Notes under the pieces: model-generated | Database searches by the model: none | Told to the model about the DNA's origin: nothing | What the model saw: the letters and a program-made list of their open reading frames with translations, nothing else | Shown: one piece after another, positions 14,701 to 26,254 of the stretch | How positions within the stretch are numbered: position 1 is the first letter of the stretch | How the letters are laid out: each line of letters begins with the position of its first letter | Position numbers and translations under genes: made by a program | Assembly (NCBI RefSeq): GCF_041146795.1 | Contig: NC_135175.1 | Span: forward strand, 24,373,575-24,437,574 | Origin: Maylandia zebra | Lineage: Eukaryota > Chordata > Actinopteri > Cichliformes > Cichlidae | Reading direction: 5' to 3' | DNA: 64,000 nt

Positions 14701-14983
14701 GATCTCACAAGGGTGATGGAGGTGAACTTGATCAGCTGGGGTGGGGTAGGTGTTAGGGAGGTAGTAGGACTTTCCTGTCATAAAGAAAAAGGATTGATGA
14801 AGTTGATCCACCTCCCTTTCCTTCTCCTTACCCCCTGCTCCTGGTGGCGGCAGAGGCGCTGCCGCTAGCACTGTATCTGCTGCTGGCCTGGTACTGACTC
14901 ACTTTAGACTGAGTCTCCTTGCTACGGTAGCCGCGGTCATAGTGGAGATGGTGCTTCTGGTAGAACGGTATAGATCCAGACAT
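169..14983 (-). CDS. myom1: Myomesin-1, N-terminal part (gene runs off the left edge)
   Basis: Myomesin is the M-band protein that crosslinks myosin thick filaments and titin in striated muscle. Coding exons in transcript order are 14983-14832, 13103-12969, 12850-12676, 9594-9437, 9289-9197, 7681-7593, 7351-7310, 5584-5423, 5293-5132, 737-596 and 368-169. All have AG/GT borders and matching phases and give 503 residues. The protein starts MSGSIPFYQKHH, the myomesin head, followed by a Ser-rich stretch and a LSDTEEARVRDTAAY segment. Next come one Ig domain (HAPEFVIKPRSHTVWE to EINKCDFDDTAQY), a second Ig domain (FGVSFGREGETMSLGC to HLNKEDEGLY) and the first fibronectin III domain (GAPAAPLDVRC to RVRAVNKSGISRPSRVSEP). 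Wording in the head and Fn3 is closer to MYOM1 than to MYOM2; the a/b teleost copy is not decided. Exon 7 is only 42 nt. Introns carry several transposons and a tRNA gene. Confidence 0.95.
1251..2685 (-). mobile_element. hAT-type transposon, copy 1, with broken TTF-finger transposase fragment
   Basis: The left end begins CTAGGGGTGCAACGATAC, a terminal sequence common to teleost hAT elements, and matches 62264-63816 almost base for base. On the minus strand 2256 to about 2008 encodes a TTF-type zinc-finger start (VFSEKWLQEVSWLQ, then WCGMC). A second frame (about 2008-1730) continues with HEKCKKCIIAQSAI, so the coding region is frameshifted. No DDE catalytic core is visible. The right border is placed where similarity to copy 2 stops. 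Relative to copy 2 this copy lacks about 150 bp near position 1996, and it carries an 18-bp tandem duplication around 2353-2390. Confidence 0.75.
2686..3245 (+). mobile_element. Second hAT-type fragment with BED zinc-finger remnant
   Basis: It starts TAGGGATGGGTACCGG immediately where the preceding hAT copy ends. An ATG at 2893 opens a short BED-finger reading frame (MSKAKRSKVWLYF, then CNKC) that stops after about 28 residues; after a frame change the sequence resembles the end of the finger (KHLATH-like, about 3022-3045). This is the usual N-terminus of ZBED/hAT transposases. The right boundary is uncertain and no terminal repeat was located. Direct abutment to copy 1 suggests nested or serial insertion in this myom1 intron. 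Confidence 0.55.
3464..4163. mobile_element. Probable piggyBac-like MITE flanked by TTAA
   Basis: TTAA at 3460-3463 and 4164-4167 bracket a 700-bp segment whose ends are near inverted repeats: CCTTCCTGCC on the left and, read on the other strand, CCCTCCTGCC on the right. A second inverted pair lies inside (CACCCATCACCCTGGGGACC near 3645 against the complement near 4115-4137). There is no transposase. Degenerate ends make the classification moderate. Confidence 0.5.
5643..5700. repeat. (AC)29 microsatellite in a myom1 intron
   Basis: This is a pure AC dinucleotide run of 58 bp on the plus strand. In the myom1 transcript it reads (UG)29 and ends about 58 nt before the 3' splice site of the exon at 5584-5423. 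Confidence 0.97.
6530..6785 (+). repeat. 3' end of a teleost LINE/SINE family
   Basis: The stretch running through 'ggaggtttcttcctgtt' and 'gggagtttttccttct' to 'gcactatataaataaaac' is a very common fish interspersed-repeat tail ending in a short A/T-rich motif. It is assigned by recognition of the tail only. There is no coding part. It lies in a myom1 intron. Confidence 0.6.
10433..11820 (+). mobile_element. Complete non-autonomous hAT element with 8-bp target duplication
   Basis: Terminal inverted repeats TAGAGCTGGGCGATA (10433) and TATCGCCCAGCTCTA (ending 11820) are flanked by identical 8-bp copies CCACTACC (10425-10432 and 11821-11828), the hAT hallmark. Inside, 10783-10920 on the plus strand holds a ZBED-like BED-finger relic (RYFGYFKSDKKQSSV, then CKLC) interrupted by a stop just before it. 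The rest has no long frame, so it cannot move by itself. It sits in a myom1 intron. Confidence 0.9.
13538..13610 (+). tRNA. tRNA-Arg, anticodon CCG
   Basis: This 73-nt cloverleaf has acceptor arms GGCCCAG and CTGGGTC with one G-U pair and discriminator G. The D arm includes TGGCCTAATGGATAAGGC, the A-box region. The anticodon stem is TCAGC/GCTGG with loop CTCCGGA (anticodon CCG), and the T arm contains GGTTCAAGTCC (B box). There is no intron and no encoded CCA. It lies in the first coding intron of myom1 on the opposite strand. No run of four or more T follows within about 100 bp (the first is near 13748), which is unusual for a pol III gene. Confidence 0.9.
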
Positions 14984-17490
14984 GCTGCAGGCCACTCCTC
15001 ACACGAGCCCTGAGTTTCCGAGTTTCTTCCTGTCTATCTGCTTGTCTGTCAGGTTAGTTAGTGGTCAAGAGCATGTGGATTCACTGTCAATACAGGGTAG
15101 GTTCACAGCAAGCTTTTTGACTCTTTTTGCTGAACATAAATAGTTAATCTAATTGTCATAGTGGAAAAAATTAGACTGTACTAAGTGTACTAAAGGTATG
15201 ATGGCCAAAAACTACAAATAGTTTCTTGATCAACAAAGACAGTTTAAGGGAACCATCATAAAACCTTTCAAATCAAACCTGCAACATCAGCTACAAAGAC
15301 ATGATATACAGTTTCAGGCAATCAGGCACTTTCTCGGCATGCTTACACAGACATATGCAACAACTACAACCTTGCATATCACATCTTACCCCCAAAGTAG
15401 TCACTTACTCTGGACAAACTCTCTCAATTCTAAGCTTTAAATGAAAAGATGGTCCAACTCCACACACTCTTAAGTTTGATATCCCAAGCAAACCCGCAGG
15501 TAGGCACACACACGGCTGCGGTCTACACAACAAAAATAATATTGGCCTTAGTCAGAGTCCAAGCAGCAGTCACAGCCTTTTATGGTGAGAGTGGAGATAA
15601 ATATAGCTAGGAGCAGAGCTGGGGGGTAAGTCAACTCCCATAGTGCAAAACACTTATGGGTGCAGGTCTCTGCCAGTGGGCTTGATATGCAGGTAAATAC
15701 AAGGCTAGTGTTTGAAGTTTAAATTGCCAATTAATGTCAAGGTTAAATTGTTAATATCACTTTTAGTGTTGCATTAAATCTATATAATATTAATTTTTTT
15801 ACATGTTTTGTATTTATGAATGCTGCTTATTTATATTTGTCATTTTTAAATATTTACTACCACTTTTTTTTAAATTGAAATTGTGCCACACCACCAAAGC
15901 ACCTCATCAACCAGCTTTTCCTCGAGACCAAGCTTCCCCAGAGGTTCCCAAGGTTTTTCAGTATACTTTAGTCAGTGTCTGATATCTTCTAATTTTGTTT
16001 TAAGTCTGTTAAGACTGTGATGGCTCAAAGCCCAAAGTGTGGCATTGCTGGTTAGCCTCCAGCAGCTTTTTATCTTGGCTTTTGACTGTAGCGGTCTCAG
16101 CTGTGACCGTTGCTAACTTTAGCAATGCTATTGTTATGCTCATTGCATACAACAAATGCCAGTTAATGTCTCTTTGTCACTCTCTCTTTCAGTGTCACTG
16201 TCATTTGGAGAAGTGCATGAGTGTCTCCTCTTGGTCACTCTGCTCATAAACAGCTACTAAGAAGGTCAAATAAATAAAACTCAGAATCCAGTGGCTAATA
16301 GAGCACATAAACATAAACTAACATGTTTCTATTTACATGCAAATATAGTGAGCTTTACGTCATTTGCCTGGTGGAGATAATTTGAGCTCTATCTGTGTTT
16401 GGACTTTGTTCTGGAATTTGACTTCAGGTCAAACATCTGACAATTTCCATGGCAAAAATATCATGTCAGTGGGCACTTCAGGGGCTTTTGTTCTGACCAT
16501 TCTTTCCTTTTTGGCTCTCACTCATCAGTGTTCAACATAATACGGTCAGCAATCAGCATGACAGCATACCTTAAACATTATGGCAGCAACATGAAGTGTG
16601 AGCCCATTAAAAGAGATAAGCCCACCTCTGTACACTGAGGGAGCTAGTACAAGACATTAAGCAGGGTCACAGTACTTCATTCTGTCTAATGAAAATAGCT
16701 TACCCACTAAACAAGCCTCCAAGGTGATAGATTTGAACTGGTTGCATTAACTGAAAAACAAGGGAGTTGCAGAAATCATCAGATAAACAGCAAGTTTGTC
16801 TGCGACTGGTTTCACGTGTGAACATCCAGCTCCAAATCAAATCAAACACAACTTTTCATTATGCATTAAATCAAAGTTCAAACTCCATCCAAACTCCGGA
16901 GGCCCTGGCGGACTGACCCCCGGGTGCCAAGACTGGCAATAGGGACAAAGTTCAAACTAATTAACATATTGTTTCAATTTGCCTAGTCTTAATCAGTTTA
17001 TTATAACTTGTGTGTACAAGTGTGTATTTCATAAGTGTGTGCTGTTTAGGGAATCTGCAGATTTTCTCTTTTCAGTCAAACTTGTCTTGTTTACTTTGTA
17101 TCGAGGCCTCAGTTTCAATAGAAAACCTCTCAACAAGATAAAGAAAATTACATTTCTTTTTTCATTTTAATGAACTGAGTGCTAATAACAAGTTAGATGG
17201 TTTCTCTCCTTTTTAGTCTAGATGATGTGATGTCTATGTTTTTCAAAAAAGAACTCAAATTTTGATGTGTCTCAGCACAGAACTGTTTGAAACTTTCACA
17301 TAATTTGGCTTCTTTGCACGATAAAGTTTGATTCTGCATTTTAGGATGGCACGATCTACTGTGTGCACAGACACAGTTTTCTGGGCCAATGTTCAACACA
17401 GGTCTAACTGAGCTGATGATACAACCATTCACACCTGCAGTCAATTTAGAAGCTCCCGTGAACTCAACATACATGTCTTTGTACAGTTGG
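14984..17490. other. Upstream region of myom1
   Basis: This 2.5-kb stretch between the myom1 start codon and the L1-like insertion has no convincing coding sequence. It holds the presumed 5' UTR and promoter of myom1, including a CArG box at 15576. An acceptor-like AG before the ATG suggests a separate 5' UTR exon, but I could not place its donor. Confidence 0.5.
15576..15585 (-). promoter_or_regulatory. CArG box (SRF site) upstream of myom1
   Basis: CCTTTTATGG on the plus strand (CCATAAAAGG in gene sense) fits the SRF consensus CC(A/T)6GG exactly. It lies about 590 bp upstream of the myom1 ATG. An AT-rich TATA/MEF2-like stretch, CTATATTTAT in gene sense, lies about 15 bp further upstream. 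The role in muscle transcription is inferred from position and consensus. Confidence 0.5.
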
Positions 17491-17507
17491 AAGAAGTGTG
17501 AGTACCT
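17491..17507 (+). repeat. Left target-site duplication of the L1-like insertion
   Basis: AAGAAGTGTGAGTACCT is repeated exactly at 20685-20701, directly after the distal poly(A) tract. The first two A residues of the right copy could belong to the tail, leaving at least 15 unambiguous bases. A long direct duplication is the product of target-primed reverse transcription. Confidence 0.88.
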
Positions 17508-18027
17508 AGACCAAAACTTCTGGTCTCAGATTTGCTTAAAAACTTTTAAATTAATTAAAAATCCCAGTCTGCAATTAATACAATACAAAATACTTCATAG
17601 AGTGCACTATACAGGTCATCGGATGTTTAAGATGGGCTTTACATCTTCCAACAACTGCTCACACTGTCAAGGCAATACACCAGACAATTACATCCACGCT
17701 CTTTGGTTCTGTCCACCAGTGCAAAAGTTTTGGCGCGAGATATGTGAAGACTTATCAAAATGTCTGAAATGTAACATTCCAACTTCCCCCTTAGTGTGTT
17801 TGTTGGGCAGCTTAGATAATGTCACTTCAGAAAAGAATATAGCCCATATGATCTTCACTGCCCTATGCATAGCCAAGAAAACAGTCCTCATGAACTGGAA
17901 AAATAAAAATAATCTTAATTCTAACCAATATAGAAATTATCTATTAGATTACATTAGTCTTGACACAGCCTCTGCCACCACATCAGATCAATTGCTCTGG
18001 GCCCCTTTTATCAGCTCCATCACCTAG
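17508..18027 (+). pseudogene. C-terminal fragment of L1-like ORF2 (zinc-binding RT region)
   Basis: The frame reads on from LDQNFW to ISSIT. It contains CSHCQGNTPDNYIHALWFC, the C-x2-C-x(n)-H-x4-C pattern of the zinc-binding domain after LINE reverse transcriptases, followed by FW. Endonuclease and reverse transcriptase are absent because of 5' truncation. The frame stays open upstream to about 17389 by chance, through the target-site copy and flanking DNA, giving a chimeric 212-codon ORF. Confidence 0.8.
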
Positions 18028-20540
18028 TGGGGGTGGGGGGTCATAGTTTGGTCCCGCCTTCACTGTTGTGATTGGTGAGGGGGTAGGGACAGGCTTAGGG
18101 CGTCGGGGGGTTCCCCGGAGGCATCTTCCTTGGGGGGCTCAACCCGGGGTAGCGGTCACGTCCGGTTGAGGGCTCTGTTGGCTCTCAGGTGACTGTTTCC
18201 TCGCGGCTGCGTGCAGCGGGGCTAGGGGAGGGTCTGTGCTGACGGACGTGGGTTACTGACCTGGCAACCTGGCTGCCCCTGGGTGGGTCCGGGATGGGCG
18301 TGAGGTTCTGGGGGTGCTCCGTCTCTGGGCGGGGGCCCGGGCCGGGCCTCGGGGGCTCGGGTCCTGGTTGGTGTGTTGCCGGGGTTGTGGGCGGGTGGGT
18401 GCATGGGGGCCCGGCCCTGGAGCAGGGTGCCGCCGGTGCATCGAGCCGCCTGGGGGGCTCTTCAACTGGTGGGGGGGATGGTCACATCTGGCAGGAGCTT
18501 TCTTCTCTCAGGAACTCTCTGCAGGAGGGGGAGATACAGGAGAGGTGGAGGAAGATCTCAGCCTGGGCGTTTACCGTCTTATGTAGTCTGGAAGATGTGT
18601 GGTTGGTGGGGTGGGTGCAGTTTTCTCTGTGGTGGGGTTGGGTGGACTGTCCAGGGCTCTGTGGAGCCGGGGGGCGCTACTGCACTGGGCCCCGGTCTGA
18701 TGGGCCTGGGCCCCCCTTCCCTGGCGGGTCGCGGAGGGTGGGAGTGCCTACTGGGGTCAGCGGGGGAGCTGGCCCCAGGGAGGGGTTACCTGCCCCTCCC
18801 TTCCTTCCCTCCCCATCTCCAGCTGCCTCCCTCTTCCCGCTCCTCCACAACCACCCACACATGCAGGGCCTTGGAGTGGGGGTATGTCACCAGGGTGCAG
18901 AGGAGGCTACCCCCCCCCCCTGTCCCCTTCTGGCTGCCTCTGCCTCAATTTTATCCCACAACTTAGACATTCACATTATTCACACTCTCATTACACATAC
19001 ATATAGGATCTTGGGGGTGGGCACAATCACGGAGTCCAAATCACCATCAGGGTGTATACCTCACCCCTGACGTCGTTGCCCACCTCTCAATTTTAAATAC
19101 ACTTAGTCATTGAGGGCTAGCAGGAGGGACCATGCGCTTACCTGCTGCTCCTTGGCAGGTAGCTCCATGCCCTCCTGGGTTTTAATTGCACCTTAGAACA
19201 CATATGCATCAACACTACAATGAGCGGGTGGAGGGAGGTTTGGAGTCTTCTCCCACCCCCATTCTCTGCGGCCTGCTGGAGCGGGGGGGCTAGTAGGAGG
19301 AGTTGGCCGTCCGACTGCGGTCTGGGGTGTGGGGCCTCCCTGCTGCTGCGGAGTCGGGGTGGTCTGCCTCTCCCCACCGCAGGGAAAAGGGTAACACCAC
19401 CTGGGTCTGGGTGCAATTCCCCCCTCCAGGGGCAAGGGTACCTAGACCCGGTTTGTAGAGTACGCTTGGGGAGTGTGATTGTGTGTACAGCGTCTCTTTA
19501 TGTCTGTCTCCACGTTGGTTGAGTGTGGAGTGAGTGCATATGAGAGCATGAGGGTGGGAATGGATGTTTGTGTCTGTGTGTGCCTGTATGTCTGTGTCTA
19601 TATGTCAGGTTGGGTATCAGACGCCACCTCTCTGGGGACACCTCAGGCCCTCCAAGGTTTGGAGGCCTATCTCCACCCACCACCACTTCCCCTGCCGGTG
19701 GCGGACTCCCTCAGGTGTCGGTGTGTTGGTGGTTCTTTGTGTCTGGGGGTGGGCGTCCGGGTACACACCGGCTCACTCCTTGGCGGCCGCTTGTCGGGGC
19801 CTGGGGCCTGGGGCTCGCTCGGGCCCCTTTGGAGGTGGGGTGCCCCCGGCCTCTCGGCCTAGGGCTCGGTCACTCAGGCGCAGCTGGGGGCCGGCGGAGC
19901 TCACGGGCGCGTCACTGCAACCCCCCCTGGCTTCTGCTCCGCGGCTGCTGAGTGAGCCCTCATCTGGGACTCTCCTCAGCTCTTACTGGAACAGTGGCGC
20001 GGCTGCCCCTCTGTTGGTCTTCCATGGTCTCTTGTGTTCTGGGGTCCTCTGGATGTCTGGAGTTTTGATCTCCTCCATACCCGCTTCACACCCTGGAGGA
20101 CGGGGCTGTGGCCCCCCCACACTCCCTAGCAGATCATTACATGGAGAAACCTTTGGAATGCAAGCATGCTGATCCACACAGGTATGCACACATGGGTATT
20201 CACAGACGCGGACTAAAGCTTTCTTGGCTGCTGCCTCAAAGCACACTGTGCGCTGTCTATCTTGCGTGCTGCACAATATCGTTTATTACTTAGTAAATAC
20301 TGATATCTATGACTAGCTAGTTTATTGTGATGGTGCTTTGTTTTCTCTATTATTATGTTGCTCTTTGTTGTTTGCTGTCTCCTCTGTTTGTTTGTTTGTT
20401 TGTTTTTTCTCCATACAGGTGACCCAGGAGTTTTTTTTTTTTTTTGTCTCTCTTCCCCCCCCTTCTCACCGTCTCTTCTCCCCTTGGGTTTTCTTTCTTT
20501 CTCTCCCCCTCTCTCTCTCATTCATTCCCCCTGTCCTATT

Positions 20541-20579
<39 letters not shown>

Positions 20580-20639
20580 ACAAAGGATGAACTGAAGCTC
20601 TGCCATCACGTAATGTCGCATACTGCTGTTTCTGATGTC

Positions 20640-20684
<45 letters not shown>
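17508..20684 (+). mobile_element. 5'-truncated L1-like LINE with long G-rich 3' UTR and two poly(A) tracts
   Basis: The insert is bounded by 17-bp direct repeats. It contains the last part of an L1/Tx1-type ORF2 (to the stop at 18027), then about 2.5 kb of GC-rich, G-skewed 3' UTR, an A33 tract (20545-20577), 66 bp of non-A sequence, and a second tract (A30 at 20644-20673, then an interrupted A run). Base composition differs sharply from the AT-rich surroundings. Being 5'-truncated, it cannot transpose by itself. Confidence 0.88.
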
Positions 20685-20687
<3 letters not shown>

Positions 20688-20701
20688 AAGTGTGAGTACC
20701 T
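20685..20701 (+). repeat. Right target-site duplication of the L1-like insertion
   Basis: Exact copy of 17491-17507, immediately following the A-rich tail of the element. Confidence 0.88.
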
Positions 20702-21653
20702 GAAGAGGAAAATGTGCAAAACCAGCATTTAAAGACCCGACCATGGCAGCAGATCCATACCCAGAACCTCCTTGCTAGGAGCTAACACAGTGCTAGCCGC
20801 TGCTCCACCATGCCACATATAAATTCATAGTTCATATTCATATTTTCTTAAGTATTCAAACAGTATGAAAATCCCTCCATTGTTGGATTCATCTGGCTTG
20901 CACAGAACTGTTATAGTATTTTTTTTTCTAATTATCCTTTTACATTATATTCTACACACAGACCTTCATCATCCCCTCCATACTCACCAATGCTACATTT
21001 TAAAGCCGCTGTGTTACACCACAAGCTACAGTAAACTGCATAATTAGTGCGTATGACTGAGCATCAAAGAACAGCATGTAGCTGCTCAGTATCTCCTACC
21101 AAAAACATCTAAATAGCCCTGAAAATAAGCCCCATTCACCAAACAGCTGCCACCCACAGCTGATAAACTCTTCCTCAAAATACTAGCTTGTTTGAAAGTT
21201 TAAAGTTTGTATTGGCACAGTGAAGTCCCCATGGTATATGAAGAGTATCATAGTCTACATAAATATGTTTTACAGAATACAGTTGATTTTATCACCTTAT
21301 TGAAACAGTTTGCACTTAGTTATTATGACTGTAAGTAAAGCACAAAACTGGTAAATATAAAGCCTGTGAAGTCTTGTATTATTGACACGTTTGAATGACC
21401 ACAAAGGTGTAGGTGTATTCAACTCAAGGTTACAGTTTTGAGGTTATGGTTAGCTCTGGTGTAATGGTACATTATACTGAGAGGTTTTTCTAGTGTTGTG
21501 TGGGGTTCCCACTTCAAAAACAGAAATGATTTGCTTAACCACAATATTACTCTGACTCACTAAGATTTGAACAGAAAGACAGTTCACAGCAATGAACTGA
21601 GTTTAGCTGTCCAGGAAATTCCCACTGTATGGATATCAGGGGATCTGTTGAGG

Positions 21654-22092
21654 CTATTTTTATCTTCTGTGTTTGTGCTGCATCAATGCTTTGAAGCTAT
21701 ATAAAGTTCGGAGATATGAACATATTCAGTTCACACGAAGTGACACTCTAAGAAAGGTAAGTAAATATCTCAAGAAGTGTTTAAATATGCATGAGAAGTT
21801 TCATGTGTAAGTAGCAGCCTCTAGTGGGTGAATGCAGTACTGCAATTCTAAGTAAAAATAAATAAATAAATGCAAAACTTAAAATACAATCGTAAAATAT
21901 TTTCCAACATTAATTTTCTCTTTTCATTTTGAGTGGCTCGGTTGTGTCTCTCCTAAACACAGAGGAGGAGTAGAAACTAACAGTTTGGTATCTATATGTA
22001 TAATTGTAAAAGTCTGGTTATTGTAAAATATATAAATATTCATGAGTCATGACACTCATTTTGTTATCAGCTTTGAAAGTGCAGTGCTAAAG
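21654..22092 (+). promoter_or_regulatory. Two tandem candidate promoters with short first exons
   Basis: Module 1 has a near-MEF2 site CTATTTTTAT (21654), TATATAAAG (21698-21706) and a strong donor AAAG|GTAAGTAAA ending at 21756. Module 2 has TATATAAAT (22029-22037) and donor AAAG|GTAAGTGAA ending at 22092. TATA-to-donor spacing is 58 and 63 bp, which leaves first exons of about 30 nt. The next downstream acceptor seen is at 24821, before the myl12 ATG. Use as promoters is inference. Confidence 0.35.
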
Positions 22093-23076
22093 GTAAGTGA
22101 ACCATGCACAGTTTAAATTTGTTGTAGCTTTTTTTTTTTTAGATAATTATTTTGTAAACAAAAATAGTTTAACTACTAAAATCACAAATTAAGTGTGGCA
22201 TACAACGAAAAAAATGATTTTACTGTTACTTATCTTCTGTAACCGGACCCACTCAATGAGCCACATTCCCCTTTTCGGGCATGCCTGGGCAATGCGTTCA
22301 TGAGGCAGCACACAACCATATGCTTCACCTCTTTGTATGTTTGAAGCTTTAAACTAGGCTTCTTCCTCTGGCTTTGCTACGAGTAAAACTTTTTCCAGTG
22401 TGAAGCTGTTTCCCTAACACTGAAAGTGATATGACAGGTGGACAACAAAGGCAGACGTGGCCTGTTTTAACTGTGAGTCAATAGTTCCACGTGTTGCTTT
22501 TGAAGCCCTGCAGCAGTAATCCTCTGTTTACAGCAATGAGTGTGGTACCAACTGTTGTCTGACCCATCGTCGGACAAGTCGGACTATAATTATCCTCTAT
22601 GTCAACATTTCTTCATTTTGTTATGGTTTAGTATTTGACTTCCTTCAATATTTCATTATCTTTTCCTGTTCGATTTACCTATTCAAATCTTCAACGAGGA
22701 CGTTCCCAGGAAGACATCATAACATATTCTTCAACAATAAATAACACGTAAACAACATTAAAAGCCCAATGATAATGCAACAAAGGAGAATCATAAATAA
22801 CAAATGATCAGTGTCAACGTAGTTTAGTTATGAGGATGACCCAAATATGACTAAATTTCTGTTTTTCCATTAAAGGAATGAATGAAATCAGCTGTTAGAA
22901 ACGTGTTTAAAAAATACATTAAAGATAAATTTATGTGTTGAATAGTTTAGAAAATAAGAGAAACGTTAGAATAAATAAAATATGGAATTTAAAAAATTCC
23001 ATCCTCCCACGGGGATCATTGAAACTACACACCTTTCCTTAATTGCTCATCGCAGGGAGGATGTATGTCGCTATTT

Positions 23077-23086
23077 CCTTAAAAGG
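23077..23086 (+). promoter_or_regulatory. CArG box upstream of myl12
   Basis: CCTTAAAAGG is an exact SRF consensus site, about 350 bp before the predicted non-coding first exon of myl12. SRF control is typical for actomyosin genes; use here is inferred. Confidence 0.5.
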
Positions 23087-23339
23087 ACATATCCTTGAAA
23101 GTCAATGCAGGCAGAGAGTGGAAGTTACAATTACTCCAAAGAGGGAAGTGTTAAAAATTATTTTGTATTTTATTGCTAATAATGCTAGAATTATTTAGAT
23201 ATGTTTTCAAACGGAGTTTTAGACAAGTTATTTAAGAATTACAATTAGACTGAAACATGCAATTAATTCCAAATGAGAAATAATGGCTTCATTCTTGACC
23301 GGCACCCCCATAGTTCTTCATTGGTTTGGTCTGGTGTTC

Positions 23340-23434
23340 TGTACGGAACCCAGCAATATTATGAGGAAGTGAAGGGCGGTGGTTGAGAAAAAGAACGGCA
23401 CAGGGCTAGCTGACGGTTTTCTGGAAGTTGTCAG
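23340..23434 (+). other. myl12: Predicted non-coding first exon of myl12
   Basis: A strong donor GTCAG|GTAAGT ends the segment at 23434. The matching acceptor TTTCCACAG lies at 24820, and the ATG follows 16 bases later. The 5' limit is a guess: no TATA box is seen and the transcription start cannot be fixed from sequence alone. Confidence 0.5.
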
Positions 23435-24779
23435 GTAAGTCTGTGTTTATATCTTATTTTAAAGAGCTATTTAGTTGCATTAAACACACTCTGATATATA
23501 CAAAACACGGATTTAATCCCGCTGCTAAAACTTCATATCTTAAAAGAAAACGTAATGTGTTGCTCACTCGTTGGTAGCCTTGAAAACACGGCTAACAGTT
23601 AGCCGCGTAGCTAATGGCTCTGTTACGAAATTGGTCGCAAGTAAAGAAATATTTCCAGCTAGTAAATCCCGCGGTTAGCTTCGTGAGTTGAAAATGTGTT
23701 TGTGAATTGGGTTATCGCCAGTGACTGTTGGGTATTTCATATAAATTATGATGTTGGTTAATACAGGCCGCAAACCAGAAGAGTGTGCAGGTACGGTCAG
23801 CTTTTTAAATCATATAAATATCGTGTTTAACTTTTTTGGCTTATTCGAAGTTAATTAATGTCAATTGTGCATTTGTATGACCGCTGGGGAGAAGAGAACA
23901 TTTAATTAAAAACGCGTAAATATGATATGCGTAAATCAGCTTTAGTTGTTAGTCAGTCGACACGGTTAACCAACAATCACCAGCTGTCTTCAGTCAGCTT
24001 TTCAGATTCATTCTCAGTAGGCATAACATTTGTCATTTTATTCTATTTTTTTTATTTAATAAGTTATAGGGTAAGACGTTGCTCATATTTTCTTTCCTTT
24101 TTTTGTTGCACTTGTCAGTGTTTCAGATAATATCAGCCCACATCACTGTTTTTACAGGGCATCACATGCATAGCGAGATAATACTTGCTGCCTGAGCTGG
24201 TTGAATCCATTTTCCATGAGCGCAGAGCAGCAAAACCCAAAGTGTCTGTCAACATAAAGATGTTAACGTGGGGACAGTTCAACTCTTTATTCAAGACTTT
24301 GCCTGATAAGGGCATCTGTCCTCACATCGGTAGTTTTCCTACCCTCTTTGAAAGCAGTGAGCTGATCAACCTAGAAAGATGAGGAACATTTCCATTTATA
24401 GCTCAGTGAGGGACACCTCACTGGGGATTCGCTGCCAGAGAATTATATTACCCTGCTACTCATGTGTGGATGTGACTGACAAACTCTTATTTTGAATAAT
24501 GGCATCATCTACTTTGATCTAAATGCTGAATTGTGCTGCCAACTTTTGTCTGTCTTGTGGTGTTTTCTTCCACATTGTGCCTTGGCAAATGATGCTGTTT
24601 CCTGTAAATGGGGAATAAGTTGACATTCATCCCTATAACATTGCATCCTGATTGGAATTCTTGAAGTCTTTTCAATCAAATGAAAAGTCTTTTAGTTTAG
24701 TCTTATCAGATGTAGAAATCAACTCAACCTAAATCAGTTTCCAGTTTGTTTCTCAGTAGTTAATCAAATGGAGCTGTAA

Positions 24780-26254
<1,475 letters not shown>

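Larger units (their letters stand above)
20702..23335. other. Intergenic region between the L1-like insertion and myl12
   Basis: No protein-coding gene is recognised. The region is AT-rich. Notable contents are two TATA-plus-donor modules (21698-21756 and 22029-22092), a perfect hairpin at 22982-23002 (ATGGAATTT/AAATTCCAT), and a CArG box at 23077. These could be regulatory DNA or first exons for myl12. Confidence 0.5.

Noticed and set aside
15593-15612. TATA/MEF2-like AT stretch near the myom1 CArG box as a defined promoter
   Set aside because: It differs from both consensus sequences at one or more positions and no first exon donor could be placed, so only the CArG box is listed.
18294-20172. 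Overlapping long plus-strand frames (258, 197, 202 and 127 codons)
   Set aside because: They lie in the GC-rich 3' UTR of the L1-like LINE, overlap in several frames, are low-complexity in Gly/Pro/Arg and carry no domain.
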